A DNA stretch of 64,000 nucleotides from Carex sylvatica (GCA_964058845.1 CAXKVR010000138.1:124001-188000); one strand, 5' to 3'; shown: positions 12,116 to 24,155, numbered from the stretch's first letter. A program made the numbers and translations. The notes: generated from the letters alone by a model not told the origin.

Positions 12116-12672
12116 CCAAAAAGTGAAATCAAATTTTGAATATGATTTACTGTTAAACTTTCATATGTTGCAAACCAAAGTTATGCATATTTTCCATTAA
12201 AAGCAAATGTTTTGTAAAACTCTGGGCTGGAACTATATCCCGCACTGAGAGAAGGTTTGATTTCTCGCTCATTCCACTTTTATGTGAGTTCCAAATAATG
12301 AAGAAGAGCTCGAGCAAGGTCGCGAGTGAGATCGAGCGGAAGAATACAAATAGCCACTATTTGTTTTAGTTTTGTTCTTGAAGAATTGATACATTGAACA
12401 GGCTTTGGCAGTAGTTGGTTTACTAGCCATGTCCGTCGTGATCATTTCTATGTTATAAACTCGTTTGATATTCAATTAAGTGGCTTGTTTGATTATGTTA
12501 TTGATAATGTATGTGATGTGTGTATGCCTTACGTATAAATACATGGCAGGTTGTCTCGGGATGTCACAGAATAATTCGACAAGATCTAAAGTTTGTAATA
12601 TGGGTATAATGGATCTAATTCTGAAAAATGCTTTCTTATTATGAGTAGAACTAGGGTGTTTCTAAGTTCACC

Positions 12673-13021
12673 AAGTTTTTTTGTGAACTCAACTCTAAAA
12701 TCTATTGGATTTGTTTCAAACAATGAATTCAAACCATTGAAATTACCTTACGAGTGATAAATCTACATGCGAAAATTTTAAAATTTTAAATTAATTTTGT
12801 ATAGCCTCAAGTGGTCAAAAGACGCTAAAAAAATGAATGCATTAAAATTAATTTATAAACTTTCTAATTTTGATCATTTGACTTTATACTAATGTAATTC
12901 AAAACTTTAAAATTTTCACATGTAGACGCATCACTCATAAGGTAAAATAATTTTAACTGTTTGGATTTGTGATTTGAAACCAATTCGATAGGTTTTAGAT
13001 TGAGTTCACAATAAAGCTTTT
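12673..13021. mobile_element. Foldback MITE of a second family, copy 1
   Basis: The left arm ttgtgaactcaactctaaaat... is matched by the inverted right arm attttagattgagttcacaa. Complementarity continues through gagtgat...tctacatg...gaaaattttaaa almost to the middle. The same core words (aaaatctat, ttcaaac, cacatgtaga) occur in the element at 50754-51120. No clear target duplication, so the ends are approximate. Non-coding. Confidence 0.65.
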
Positions 13022-14800
13022 ACAATTAATTTTTAAAATTTAGAAATAATTTGAGAGTAATTGTTAAATTCGTAAATTTTATTTAATTCACTTATTTGTT
13101 TAAAAAACGAATAATTCAAAAAAAAATAGTTCAGATTCACATAATGCTAATTTTAAGATATTTAAAGGAAAAGAAAAGGAAAAAAAATATAGCATGTGGG
13201 CTGTGGCACAGATGAAATGGCGGTACAGGTAACTGGTAGGTTAACCAAAGCGGAATTTCTTTGTACTTCTCAAAGAAATAAAAATTTGAATGTCATTTTC
13301 ATAGAAAGAGAACAAAAATTCTTTTTGATACCCCTCCTTAACCAAACATTGACGATGATCTTGATTTCTTCTTTTGTTTTAGAAAGAATGTTAGGTTCAA
13401 TCTTCTTGAAAAAAAATACAATTATTGCTTCCTTTTATAACCGTTCTACCATACTTTAATGGCGTTTTATATTTATATTCGCTATATTTGTTTCAGATTT
13501 CTTTCTGATTTTTTTTATCAATTGTTATTAAAAAAAACTAATATTATACTGTTAACGCACCATAAAATTTTATACTGGCACAAATTAATATTCTGTCAAA
13601 ACTTTATATAAAGCTTCACCTATTTTTGTTCTAACGTTTTTGGTGCTTTATGAAAATTTGACTGACAGTAATTAATATTTTGTCAATATATATGAATTTA
13701 ACTGTCATTGTTAATATAAATTTCTTACATGCCAATACGAATCTATAGATTAGTCATCAAATTAACTAATAACATCTAAACAAGTTCGGAATTAATAATT
13801 GAATAAATACAAGATAAGAATTAAAATGGCAAATTTTTAAACATGGGAAAGTACCTTGTAAACATTTTAATTTGTTAATCTCGAAATATAAAAAGTATAG
13901 TAATCCTCTTTTCCTGCTTTCCCTGCCCTTCCGTTTTCTACATCTATTTTATTGAAGCGTGGGCCCGGAAGAGCACTGTCATAATTAGTTGGTTAGTGTT
14001 TTAAGGGCTTTGCAAGGCTGGACTCCAGGCCTTAAATACGTTTTGTAAGGGACATGCTAAAAGGGGAAAAGAAAAATAAAAGGCTAAGCCTAATGCCGTA
14101 ATCAGTAAGCCTGCTCCTTGCATCAACATTATAAGACAGGCTGGGAGCTTCCGCAATTTGGGCTTCTTATTTCAAGGCTTCATTTGGGCTGTCAATTTTT
14201 GGGCCTAGAAAACCTTTCGGCAGTTAAATATAGGTCTTTATAGCATTGATGGTACTTGGTAAACAATTGGGACACGCAAAGCTCTAAAGTCGGAACAAGA
14301 ATATTCAGTGGCACAAAAAATGATGGCAAATTTGTATAAGCAAAATTTAGATGGGACCAATCATGTAAACACAATTTTGTGGACGAAATTAGGAACCTAT
14401 TTTTAATTTGATTCGAGAGAATTATGAAAAAAAAATGCTTCCTAAAAGCAATCAGCAGTCCAATTATACTCTCTGATATTTTTTTCTGTTTTTTTTAGTA
14501 GTCTCTCTGAATTTTCTAACAACAGAAAAGGGTTATATATTAATTGAGGAAACTAAAAAAACAAAAAAAACGAGGTTGACCAGAAAAAGGAATATAATAT
14601 CTATTGTTGGCGACTATTATTTGAAGAAAATAATATTATATTATTTTGTTAAAATAACAAACAGCGTGAAACCGTTCAAACTATCGCGCCGTCCCAGTTT
14701 AGTCCACGCAAAAATGCTGGGCACTTTTGAACCTCACAGCAGATGACAACCGTCCGATGAGAGAGGTAGGGCTAGTCGGCACCTGTAATCTAACGCTCCA
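13022..14800. other. Intergenic, upstream of HSP70
   Basis: No gene recognised. The stretch is AT-rich with weak internal inverted words (e.g. ttaatattttgtcaa near 13675) that may be an old MITE. Frames at 13196-13459 and 14192-14374 lack any domain or exon signals. Confidence 0.55.
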
Positions 14801-14802
14801 GG

Positions 14803-14822
14803 TTCATCAGAACTTTCTAGAA
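14803..14822 (+). promoter_or_regulatory. Heat-shock element of the first HSP70 gene
   Basis: Three alternating pentamers with exact 2-base spacing: GAA (14810-14812), TTC (14815-14817), GAA (14820-14822), preceded by a further TTC at 14803 with looser spacing. This is a perfect nGAAnnTTCnnGAAn binding site for heat-shock factors and lies about 25 bp upstream of the TATA box, a usual distance for heat-inducible plant genes. A CCAAT word follows at 14830. Confidence 0.85.
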
Positions 14823-14846
14823 CCCCTCTCCAATTGAAAGCGAGCC

Positions 14847-14853
14847 TATATAA
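14847..14853 (+). promoter_or_regulatory. TATA box of the first HSP70 gene
   Basis: TATATAA about 130 bp upstream of the start codon, between the heat-shock element and a pyrimidine-rich leader. Its place predicts a transcription start near 14880. Confidence 0.8.
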
Positions 14854-14984
14854 TCACGCTCCCTCGCCTCCTTTCCACTTATTCCACCTCCACAAAACCT
14901 AATCTTCAACCCTTGCAATTCTATTCTTTTCTTCCATAGTAGGTTTTAGTCTTAGTTTCTTGTCTTCAGATCTGTTTCTGAGAG

Positions 14985-17667
14985 ATGGCCGGCAAGGGTG
15001 AAGGTCCTGCGATCGGTATCGATCTCGGTACCACCTATTCTTGCGTTGGTGTGTGGCAACACGATCGTGTTGAGATCATCGCCAATGACCAGGGAAACCG
15101 TACGACCCCGTCCTACGTGGCTTTCACTGACACCGAGAGGTTGATCGGTGATGCAGCCAAGAATCAGGTCGCCATGAACCCCACCAACACTGTTTTCGGT
15201 GAGTCAGATCTGCTCTGTTTTTTATTCTGTTCTTAGATGTTTTAGATTTAGATCTGTGTCTCTTGCTGAGGATCTTCTATGGTCCAGTAGACAGTAGATC
15301 TGTGGTTTATGTTGACATTAACCTTTAGGTCAATTTGGATCGAGTTTTGCTATAGGTTTGTGAATATTTTATTAGTTGATTTAAAGGCCTATCTGGTAGA
15401 GAACTATGATTCTGTCTATCTTTTAGCAAAAGGCTGATCTTGATTTATTTCTGTACAGATTTGTTGTTTGAAATATGATTCTTGTGGAAATACAGTTGTG
15501 TTTGCTATAGTTAAATGCCCAGTTACATATGTATGGTGTTAAGTTATAATTTATAGTTATTATGGATTGTTCCAGAGCATGTCTGTATCTGATATTTTGT
15601 TTTAGTTTATTCAGATGTTAAGATTGTTTCTATTACGTGTATATCATTATTATATCAGCTATCATAAGCAATGTTTGGTTATTGCTTGTGAAAATCTTCC
15701 ACAGCATTTATAGTTCTTATCTTTATGGAAAAGATTGTTTTGTTTGTCTCATATAACCTCTAATTCATAACAATGTAAACCAGCCTTGCAAATTACTCTG
15801 TATTTTAGCGAGTCTGCACTCTTACATCTGTTTTTTGTAATTAAGTAGTGCCCTCAGACTTGTTATATCTAAAGATTATATCATTGTATCCGCATCATCA
15901 AAGTCTAACAATTTACCTCATTATATTTCAGATGCCAAGCGTTTGATTGGTAGGCGCTTCCAAGATGCCTCAGTTCAGAGTGACATCAAATTGTGGCCAT
16001 TCAAGGTTGTTCCTGGGCCAGCTGACAAGCCCATGATCCATGTCAACTACAAGGGTGAGGAGAAAGAATTTGCAGCAGAGGAGATCTCCTCCATGGTGCT
16101 CATCAAGATGAAGGAGATTGCCGAAGCCTACCTTGGCTCTACCATAAAGAATGCCGTGGTCACTGTCCCAGCCTATTTCAATGACTCTCAACGTCAGGCC
16201 ACAAAGGATGCTGGTGTCATTGCTGGGCTCAATGTCATGCGTATCATCAATGAGCCTACTGCTGCTGCAATTGCCTATGGGTTGGATAAGAAGGCAACCA
16301 GTGTTGGTGAGAAGAATGTGCTGATCTTTGACCTTGGTGGTGGTACCTTTGATGTCTCACTTCTGACCATTGAGGAGGGTATTTTTGAGGTCAAGGCTAC
16401 GGCTGGTGACACCCATTTGGGAGGTGAGGATTTCGACAACAGGATGGTGAATCACTTTGTGCAGGAGTTTAAGAGGAAGAACAAGAAGGACATCAGTGGC
16501 AACCCAAGGTCTCTGAGAAGGCTCAGGACCGCTTGTGAGAGGGCGAAGAGAACTCTCTCCTCCACTGCCCAAACCACAATCGAGATTGATTCCCTTTTTG
16601 AGGGTATTGATTTCTACTCTACCATCACCCGTGCCAGGTTCGAGGAGCTGAACATGGATCTGTTCAGGAAGTGTATGGAGCCAGTTGAGAAGTGTCTGAG
16701 GGATGCTAAGATGGACAAGAGCACTGTCCATGATGTGGTTCTGGTTGGTGGGTCCACCAGGATTCCCAGAGTGCAGCAACTCCTCCAGGACTTCTTCAAT
16801 GGGAAGGAGCTCTGCAAGAACATCAACCCTGACGAGGCTGTTGCTTATGGTGCAGCTGTACAAGCTGCAATTTTGAGTGGTGAGGGCAACGAGAAGGTGC
16901 AGGATCTGTTGTTGCTGGATGTCACTCCCCTCTCTCTTGGTCTTGAGACTGCTGGTGGGGTCATGACTGTTCTGATCCCCAGAAACACCACCATCCCAAC
17001 CAAGAAGGAGCAGGTCTTCTCCACCTACTCCGACAATCAGCCAGGTGTTCTTATCCAAGTCTATGAGGGTGAGAGGACCAGAACCAGGGACAACAACCTG
17101 CTTGGCAAGTTTGAGCTTTCTGGCATTCCCCCAGCACCAAGAGGTGTACCCCAGATCACTGTCTGCTTCGACATTGATGCTAACGGTATCCTTAATGTCG
17201 CGGCTGAGGACAAGACCACCGGCCAAAAGAACAAGATCACCATCACCAACGACAAGGGTAGGCTCAGCAAGGATGAGATTGAGAAGATGGTGCAGGAGGC
17301 CGAGAAGTACAAGTCAGAGGATGAGGAGCACAAGAAGAAGGTTGAGTCCAAGAATGCCCTTGAGAACTATGCCTACAACATGAGGAACACCATCAAGGAT
17401 GACAAGATCTCATCCAAGCTGCCGGAAGCTGACAAGAAGAAGATTGAGGATGCGATCGACCAGGCAATCCAGTGGCTGGACAGCAACCAGCTGGCCGAGG
17501 CTGAGGAGTTTGATGACAAGATGAAGGAACTTGAGGGAATCTGCAACCCCATCATTGCCAAGATGTACCAGGGTGCTGGTGCTGACATGCCTGGTGGCAT
17601 GGATGAGGATGCCCCTGCTCCGAGTGGAGGCAGCGGTGCTGGTCCCAAGATTGAGGAGGTCGACTAA
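14985..17667 (+). CDS. Cytosolic heat shock cognate 70 kDa protein (HSP70/HSC70)
   Basis: ATP-driven chaperone that binds exposed hydrophobic segments of client proteins in cytosol and nucleus. Two exons (14985-15198, 15932-17667) with a GT-AG phase-1 intron splitting the Asp codon of the [10 protein letters not shown] block, the conserved position in plant HSC70 genes. The product is 649 residues, normal for the family. All signatures are present: [12 protein letters not shown] near the N terminus, [27 protein letters not shown], the interdomain linker [14 protein letters not shown], and the C-terminal EEVD, which marks the cytosolic form and binds TPR co-chaperones. A Gly/Pro-rich segment ([15 protein letters not shown]) precedes EEVD. 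The start codon is the first ATG after a 5' leader of about 100 bp. A perfect heat-shock element lies upstream, so heat induction is likely. A possible AATAAA signal lies at 18028. It is closely similar to the gene at 51631-53857. Confidence 0.97.
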
Positions 17668-18192
17668 GTGAATCGGTTGATGTGTGGTTCAGCCAGTCTA
17701 TGTTTTTTTTTCAGTTTATTATGTTTTGGGTCCTACAGTAGTTAATGGGCAGTAGCGTTGTTAGCTCTGCAATTTTGATTTCTCTGCTTATTGTCAACTT
17801 TTTAAGTACGTGATGGTTGGGGTTTGAACAATTTGTTGTCATAGACGGTATTTTGCATTGAGCAGTAGTATTTTTTTCGGTGCATATTTGTTATTTATTT
17901 TTATTAGTCTCATTTCTTTCATCATTTTTTTTTTTCCTATTTTCATCTTCTTGGTCAGAACTTCAAATATGGTCCGGTAATGGAAAGTGCATTTCCGCTT
18001 ATTGTAATGTTTTCACTAGAATGTCTGAATAAATTAGATCCCCTTGTATCTCGTATCTCCAGATCATAAAACCATAAAATATATTTCAAATGATATTATT
18101 GCAACTTGTGTGAATGATTGTCGGTCACTACTATCCAACAGTAAATTGTAGTCGGTGATAATTGGAAATAGAGGTTACCATTTCGTGCAGTT
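17668..18192. other. 3' flank of HSP70
   Basis: U/T-rich 3' untranslated region, then AT-rich spacer up to the next MITE. An AATAAA word at 18028 could serve polyadenylation. Confidence 0.5.
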
Positions 18193-18201
18193 AGAGAATT
18201 A

Positions 18202-18609
18202 GAGTAAGACTAGGATGCTATGGGTTGTACAAAGGACTACAGTGTTACGGCTTACTATTTGAGTTTTTAAAATTCTAACGGTTAATTTGAGCTGTTTATC
18301 TTGTTTTTCATAATATATATGTATTTGGAGACTAAATTTTACATTTTTTGAAAAAAATTTACTATTTTTTTAGATAGTTAAAAAATTAAATATCTGAATG
18401 GTACAGAATTTTTTAGATCAAGTGATTTTCTACCTATTTAAAAAAATAGTAAACAATTTTCAAAAAATGTAAAATTTGGTCTCCAAATACATATTAATAT
18501 GGAAAATAAAATGAACAGTTCGGATCGACCGTTAGAATTTTAAAAAGTTAAATATTGAGCTGTAGCACCGTAGCTTTCTATGCCAACTCATAGCACCCTA
18601 GCCTTACTC
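18202..18609. mobile_element. Foldback Mutator-like MITE, copy 4, with 9-bp target duplication
   Basis: Ends GAGTAAGACTAGGATGC / GCACCCTAGCCTTACTC, flanked on both sides by AGAGAATTA (18193-18201 and 18610-18618), an exact 9-bp duplication. Same plan as copy 3 (9189), including the arm word tgctatgggttg and the core phrase gatcgaccgttagaattt. Non-coding. Confidence 0.88.
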
Positions 18610-18618
18610 AGAGAATTA

Positions 18619-19323
18619 AATGAACACGATGATATAGGTTACCATTTCGTACGGTCAGAGAATTAAATGTTCAACAAAAACATTCAACGCTTTAGTTTCT
18701 TTGTACAATACACCAATAGTCGAAATGATAATCTTTAAAGCCTCAATCCGGAGAACCACATATTTTGGACCCATTAGATGCGAAAGATCTCAGAATTGAA
18801 GAATTCTGGTCTGGACAAACATTTTCAGTTAGTTGTTCTCTGTTAAGACGAGATTGTTTCGCCTCTGCAGAACTTGATAAATATACTAATGTAAAAGTGT
18901 CATTATATAAACACATCGCAATTTAACCTGAGAAAAGACAATTGGTACGAATCGTTCTTTTTACAATGAAGTAAACAGTCTGTGATAGCGGTTAATTTGT
19001 TTCCACCGTGGAAGGAAAATTTGGGACTGATGAGCGACTTCTGTGCTCTACAAAAGCAACAGGAGAAATTTCAGGTTCGCCGGATAAAGCGTAAAGTGAT
19101 CAACTTAGACGATATCTGAATCGTCCAATTTTAAGATTCGTAAGCAGATTGGATGCCGTCTATTTTGAGACTGGCCTTTGCTCTTTTCAACTTCTTTTCT
19201 TATGAGTAATGACCTATAACGTTGCAAGTCTTTTGACTTAATTAACTACACGTCATTCTAATCTACCGATTTAGTTGTTCGGCTTATCAGTAAATAATTT
19301 GTGCTTGGCATACATACATCACA
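18619..19323. other. Intergenic, nothing recognised
   Basis: Near 18640 the phrase ggttaccatttcgt.c(a/g)gt, also present at 18172, appears again. This looks like a local duplication spanning the MITE insertion site. No exons or further repeats found. Confidence 0.5.
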
Positions 19324-19855
19324 TTAGGGGTGTAAACGGTCGGATACGGATCGGATAGTGGTCTTACTGGATTTGTGTCCGTATCTATTATAATTTTTTG
19401 AATATGGATACGGATATGAATAGTCTCGGATACGAATATGAATCAGATATTAAATGTTACGGATATGGATCGGATATCGGATGATTACGGATAACTTGTT
19501 AGTTACAAAACATCTATTATATTATTAAAATATTAGTTACTAATTATGTTATAGTGTTATATTGTTCATTAAAATATATATCTATATGCAATTTAATAAA
19601 TTATTCGTACAATATGCAATTTAATAAATCAATTTAAGAACATATATCACATTTGTTGTGGTTTAAAGTGTAAACGGTCAGATACGAATAGTAAAGTGCT
19701 TTATCGTATCCACATCCATTATAATTTTTCAGATACAGATACAAATAGTCTCAGATATGGATACGGATCGGATAATTTAAGTACTTTTCCGGATTCGGAT
19801 TCGGACAAAATCGGATATTATCCGATCCGTTTAATCACATCCAAGTTGAAGCAGT
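19324..19855. mobile_element. hAT-like non-autonomous element rich in GGATACGGAT words
   Basis: Begins taggggtgtaaacggtcggatacgg and ends with an eroded inverted form (ccgatccgtttaatcacatcc). The body is packed with ggatacggat / ggatatggat / cggatcggat words in both orientations. A second internal copy of gtgtaaacggtcagatacg at 19668 suggests nesting. The end words are typical of plant hAT-type MITEs. No exact 8-bp duplication was found, so the limits are approximate. A 74-codon frame inside is low-complexity. Confidence 0.55.
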
Positions 19856-20252
19856 TGAGACCAGACAGAAAAGCTTGTGAACAACAACCCACAATTGATG
19901 ATGGGTCCCTACACCTTTAAAAGTGAGACGCATGTTCAAAATTTGTTATGTGATTTCGGTTGATTATTTAAAACAGGAGGTCCAAAAACCTCTGTTTCAT
20001 AAAAAACAAAATAAAAAGATGATGACACACTATGGAACCCAACTGAAGCTTTTGTAATAGTTCTCTACTTCTATATTATTTAAACGTACTTTCACAAAAC
20101 AAATTTGGTAATAATAAAAGCAGCTCTCAAAATCTTCTCCGGGAGAACTACATTAGGTCACGATTTAAAATTATGCTCTTAACAATTTTTTTTTCATCGT
20201 CAACAGACTGGCAATTCCATGTCAAATTTTATTCTAATTCAGGCATCTTGCA

Positions 20253-22666
20253 TCAGCCAAGACCACTGTAGCTCTTGACATGCTCAAAGGCCTCCTCTTC
20301 TAACTCGACTAGCACCCGACAGAATGATTCAATATCTGTGGCCGCCTCCTTGAAATCAAACCTGGACTTTACAAAAGGAGATCAGCTATTAAAATCAGTA
20401 ATTAACTATAAGCAGCTCTGAAAGGTAGGCAACAATGGTCCGGCTTCAGGAATTTTTCCATAGAAAGGAAGGAGGAAAATATTGGCAAGAAGTTCAAAAT
20501 GAACCTAAATTCTTTCCAGTGGTACTGGTGTTGTTGCGCAACTCCAGTATTGTTCAAATTTTGAGGGACTCTGGCAAGCACATCAAATCCATTCTGATCT
20601 AAGGATAGCATGAATGCATCCTGCAAAGACAATAAAAAAAATTGCAAGCATTCAATTCACTTCTTTACTCTTAAGGCTGTATACTTTAAAAATGAAGGCT
20701 TTGAACTTACCCGAGCAATAGTATTGAAATATTCCAAACAGAAGAGCATTAGTGCCCTCCGCCTTGTCTGACTCCGGTTGATGCCGTCTATTAGTTTTGC
20801 AGAAAAAGGCACTATAACAGAACAAAATATATATAAAAATTCATAGGCATTCATGACATCTAATTTTGGCTATCATCTCTTCTAATAGACAACTAAGTTA
20901 GGTTGGCGTCAATGCTTAGATTCTAGATTCTACCAAAGAGTCATGTTTTAATGCAGTGGTTTTTAATACATGATAAAATGTGCTCAGACATGTACTTACA
21001 TAGTAATTCTGATTTAGGTTCTTCAAAATTTTCCAGATTGACATCATGCGTACCACCACTACCATCAATATATGCACATGAACTGTAGTTGTCAATAAGC
21101 ACTCATAAGGATTCAAAACTCAAAAGGATATGATCAAAATTTAGGATACAACAAAAAATTACTTAGCCAGCTATAATTATCCTAAAACAAGATAAGGCAT
21201 ATAAGTTCTCAAAAAAGGGATAGTGTTTAGCATGTACATATTAAACTTAATAAAACAACCAATAGGTGTGACGATGTAAAATGGCATACCCAATGTCAAA
21301 CTTGTAGAGATTGTAGAGATGAATCTGATTCAGTATATTTTGAAGGCCTTCACTCCTTGACTTACAATTAGGGCCTGCTGAGGTGAGAATGGCAGAGACC
21401 GAATGGCTGAATCTGCTAGCAATTTCATGCTCACGCGATACATATTTGTTGAGGCTATCTAAAACAGTTTGAACCTATGGAAAAATGAAAAAGAAAATGA
21501 TTAAATACCAACTTAGATCAGAGGTTTGGTCTCGGCTTATAAAGAAATTTACCTTTTTGTCCTTTGCAGGCATCACATCCCCAGTCAAAGCAACCCTAGC
21601 TGGTAGCTGTATAAAAAAAATACCAAGAGCAAGAAACTGATGAATTGAGGTGTCATGGAGCTGAGTGTAATTTAACATAGCAAAAGGAGAGTTACCGATG
21701 AACCCACTTGCAAATGAAGAGAAACTTTGGTTGGAACAAACAATGGTATTCTAATTGTCCTTAATAATCTGAAACATACCTTCCCAAAAAATATGCTCAA
21801 TCCAAGTCAAGAAAACCTTCCATTAGCATTTAAAAAATTAACAATTTCCACGTAAATAACATTTTGGCCTATAAACATTAATCATACTTAGATAAAACTC
21901 ATCAATTGCAATTCAAATTTAGTAATACTATTTAAAAAACAAACATATATTTTAAATTCACCAACCTTTTTTAGGGTTCTAAGCAATGCTATCAGCTGGC
22001 CAGGAACATTACTGCATATTGAAAGAGAACCTCGTTCATCGATTATTGTGTTCTACATATTTTAGTAACAAAAAGGAATGGTTAGTTAAACAGTTTCTAG
22101 GACCTCATTTTACTAATAAACTAGAACAAAGAATAAAACAATCAGATATCCTCTGGACTGCCATGTGGTTACTTCAACAAGGCCATGGGACAGATCAATA
22201 TATGACTATGCGCACAGGTGGCACCATGGCAGCACCATAGTGGATCCAAAGTTGAGTAAACATACTGTATTGTGCAAATCTCCTTCAGGTACTAGTAAGT
22301 GGGGGCAGCCTTTGTGAAACATGTAGATAACCTTTGATGTATGAATCTCTTCCTTGCTTTGGTACAGACAGAAAAGAAAAGAGAAGAAAAATGAAGTGCA
22401 AACAAATCAATTGAATCTATAAAGTAAAACTCAAGAAAAAGGGGTGAGCAATACCTTCCCTTAGCATTGGCTTTAATGGTGTGGAGGTGACCTTCCCAAT
22501 TGGACGCCAATACATTCTAAGCACCACATTTTATGAGCAAATAAAGCGAAAAAGGAAATAACTAATTCAAGCTAGCTTTGCAAAGAGAAGAAATGGAATT
22601 GGAAAGAAGAGGTATACCTACCCGACATCTCTGAGCGAAGGAAAGAAGAGCCAATTTATTCTTCAT
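20253..22666 (-). CDS. Pyridoxamine 5'-phosphate oxidase-like flavin split-barrel protein
   Basis: Ten exons on the minus strand: 22622-22666, 22455-22516, 22266-22356, 21966-22052, 21553-21606, 21290-21474, 21000-21082, 20711-20811, 20505-20620, 20253-20361. All introns are GT-AG and all phases agree, giving 310 residues. Blocks recalled from the plant PNPOx-like family (Arabidopsis At3g21140/At1g51560 type) appear in order: VLASNWEGHL, EEIHTSKV, PEGDLHNTNTIIDERGS, LPARVALTGDV, YKFDIGSCAYIDG, PFSAKLIDGIN, RRRALMLFCLEYFN, DAFMLSLDQNGFDVLA, HWKEFRF, and a C-terminal SYSGLG. The fold binds FMN. The exact substrate is unknown, and a role in vitamin B6 metabolism is not shown by sequence. Family members usually carry an N-terminal transit peptide. 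Here the first in-frame ATG starts just before the conserved part, while an open frame continues upstream to about 22787, so an upstream exon may be missing from this model. Another 74-bp splice-like segment near 21696-21769 was left out because relatives join LKK directly to LPARVAL. Confidence 0.82.
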
Positions 22667-22886
22667 GGGTTCCGGTTCTTCTGAGCGCACAACAACTGTT
22701 CGACGAAAAGACTGAGGGAGCCAAGAGGCATCTGATAAACTGATAAAGCCTCGGACTAACGGAGTCTCTTCCCCTCTGATAAATGAAAATGGTCAAGAGT
22801 TATGTTTTGAATGAAAAAGTAAACAAAGATCGAAGCTAAACAAGGGTTTTCAAAACCATGAGTAAATTGGGCTTGTAATTTCCGGG

Positions 22887-22897
22887 TTTTATATATA
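22887..22897 (-). promoter_or_regulatory. TATA box upstream of the PNPOx-like gene
   Basis: On the minus strand this reads TATATATAAAA, about 220 bp upstream of the modelled ATG. The predicted leader contains two short upstream frames (an ATG near 22860 with 8 codons, and one near 22730 with about 22 codons), so either the leader is spliced or translation starts elsewhere. Confidence 0.55.
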
Positions 22898-23140
22898 GCC
22901 AGAAGTGAAACAGATCAGGCCTTAACAAAAGGCCCGGGAAACATTTTCAAATAGGAACGAAACCTACTCATTTCTTTCTTCCTTCGTATCTCTTTGCCAG
23001 TTTGAGAATTGCTGTTATTATTAACCATCCTGCTTTCCTGAATGCAAACGATGCACTATCCCAATATTGCAGAAAGATAGTAAGCCTAAGCTTTTTGTTC
23101 GGAATGAAAAGGATTCTTGATTTAATTGACCAGCTACTGG

Positions 23141-23574
23141 TAGAGTGGAAAAAACGTAACGTGCCAGTGCCGTGTCGTGACTAACACGCTGTGACTTTGG
23201 TCTCGTGCCGTATCGTGCTGTGATCAAGTGAACAGTGGCCCGTGCCGTGCCATGACCAAAATGTTAAGGGGTGATCACGGCACGCGAGTCACGACGTGAC
23301 TATTCGCGTGCCGTATCCAAACGTAACTGGTCACGTTTAACTATTTTTTTCATAATTTATTCAAGATTCACCATTTGATTAAGACATAATTGTCCTAATT
23401 ACACATGACTCGCCTAATTAAGTGTCGTGTCGTGTTGTGACTGGATCTTTCACATACCGTGCCATGACCAAAATGTCAAGGGGTAGTCACGGCATGGAAC
23501 AGTAACACGTGCTGTACCGTAACTATACCATTCCGTAACAGAGCCGGCTCCGCCGTGCCATTTTTCCCACACTA
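23141..23574. mobile_element. hAT-type MITE with exact 8-bp target duplication
   Basis: The element starts TAGAGTGGAAAAAACG and ends (inverted) TAGTGTGGGAAAAATGG, flanked by GCTACTGG on both sides (23133-23140 and 23575-23582). The 8-bp duplication and TAG-type ends place it with hAT elements. The body is crowded with cgtgcc/gtcacgac/gtgatcacggcacg words in both orientations, giving strong self-complementarity and higher GC than its surroundings. Non-coding. Confidence 0.85.
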
Positions 23575-23670
23575 GCTACTGGAGTATAATACGGTCAATT
23601 TGTTTCGAGTTAACAACTATTGACCAAAATTTTAAATGTTTTCATATTACGAAAGTAAAGTTTTTTTGGA

Positions 23671-23900
23671 GTACGTTTAGGTGACACAGGAATAGCGCTA
23701 ATTCAGAAATAGTTACTATTTTTGATGAGTTATTTTCAATCCAACACGTTTGGATGAAAAAAAAAAACGCTTTTTTCAACAAAAGAATAGCTCGAGTATC
23801 TGCTATTCCGCTATTCTTATGAAATGTTAAATTAGCAGTTCTTCCGAATCAAAAAATAGCTACTATTTTCGAGCTATTCCTTGATTCATCCAAACATACC
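23671..23900. mobile_element. Short foldback MITE with GTACGTTTAGG/CCAAACATACC ends
   Basis: The left arm gtacgtttaggtgacacaggaatagc is matched by the inverted right arm gctattccttgattcatccaaacatac. The words aatag.tactattttt are also inverted about the centre. Related arms (ggtacgtttggatg, catccaaac) occur at 31621-31850. Superfamily not determined; no sure target duplication. Confidence 0.6.
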
Positions 23901-24155
23901 TTAAGATAAATGGTAAAAGATAAATGGTAACAGCTGAATGGAAAACTTTTTCCGAAAACTCTCAGTTGTTGCATTTGGTTAAGATGCTGCATTTTCCAAT
24001 ACAAAATTAAGGCCAGTTATTTTTACATAGCCATCTTCGACTTGCGGACAGAACCAGCTTCAAATTCAGCAAAACAAAAATATAATAAAAAAATGAACTA
24101 AATTTTGTCACTCTCGGAAAAAAACTGTTGACTACGTATTTGTTCTTAATTATTT

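Larger units (their letters stand above)
10301..12568 (+). mobile_element. Solo LTR of a Ty3/gypsy-type retrotransposon
   Basis: The block begins TGTAACGCCAGG and ends GGGATGTCACA, i.e. TG...CA with short inverted ends. It is flanked by GAATA on both sides (10296-10300 and 12569-12573), an exact 5-bp target duplication. The TGTAACGCC... start and TGTCACA end are typical of LTRs of the Del/Tekay chromovirus group. No internal gag-pol region or second LTR adjoins it, so this is a recombination product (solo LTR), about 2.27 kb. Inside are a C homopolymer, a CT-rich stretch and three subrepeats. Open frames at 11098-11489 overlap on both strands and are not genes. Confidence 0.85.

Noticed and set aside
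16357..17226. 289-codon open frame antisense to the first HSP70
   Set aside because: Long antisense frames are a well-known by-product of HSP70 codon usage. No independent promoter, splice or domain evidence. The same happens in the second copy.
21696..21769. Splice-flanked segment inside a PNPOx-like intron that would keep the frame open
   Set aside because: Family members join LKK directly to LPARVAL, so including it would add about 25 unrelated residues. Kept as intron.
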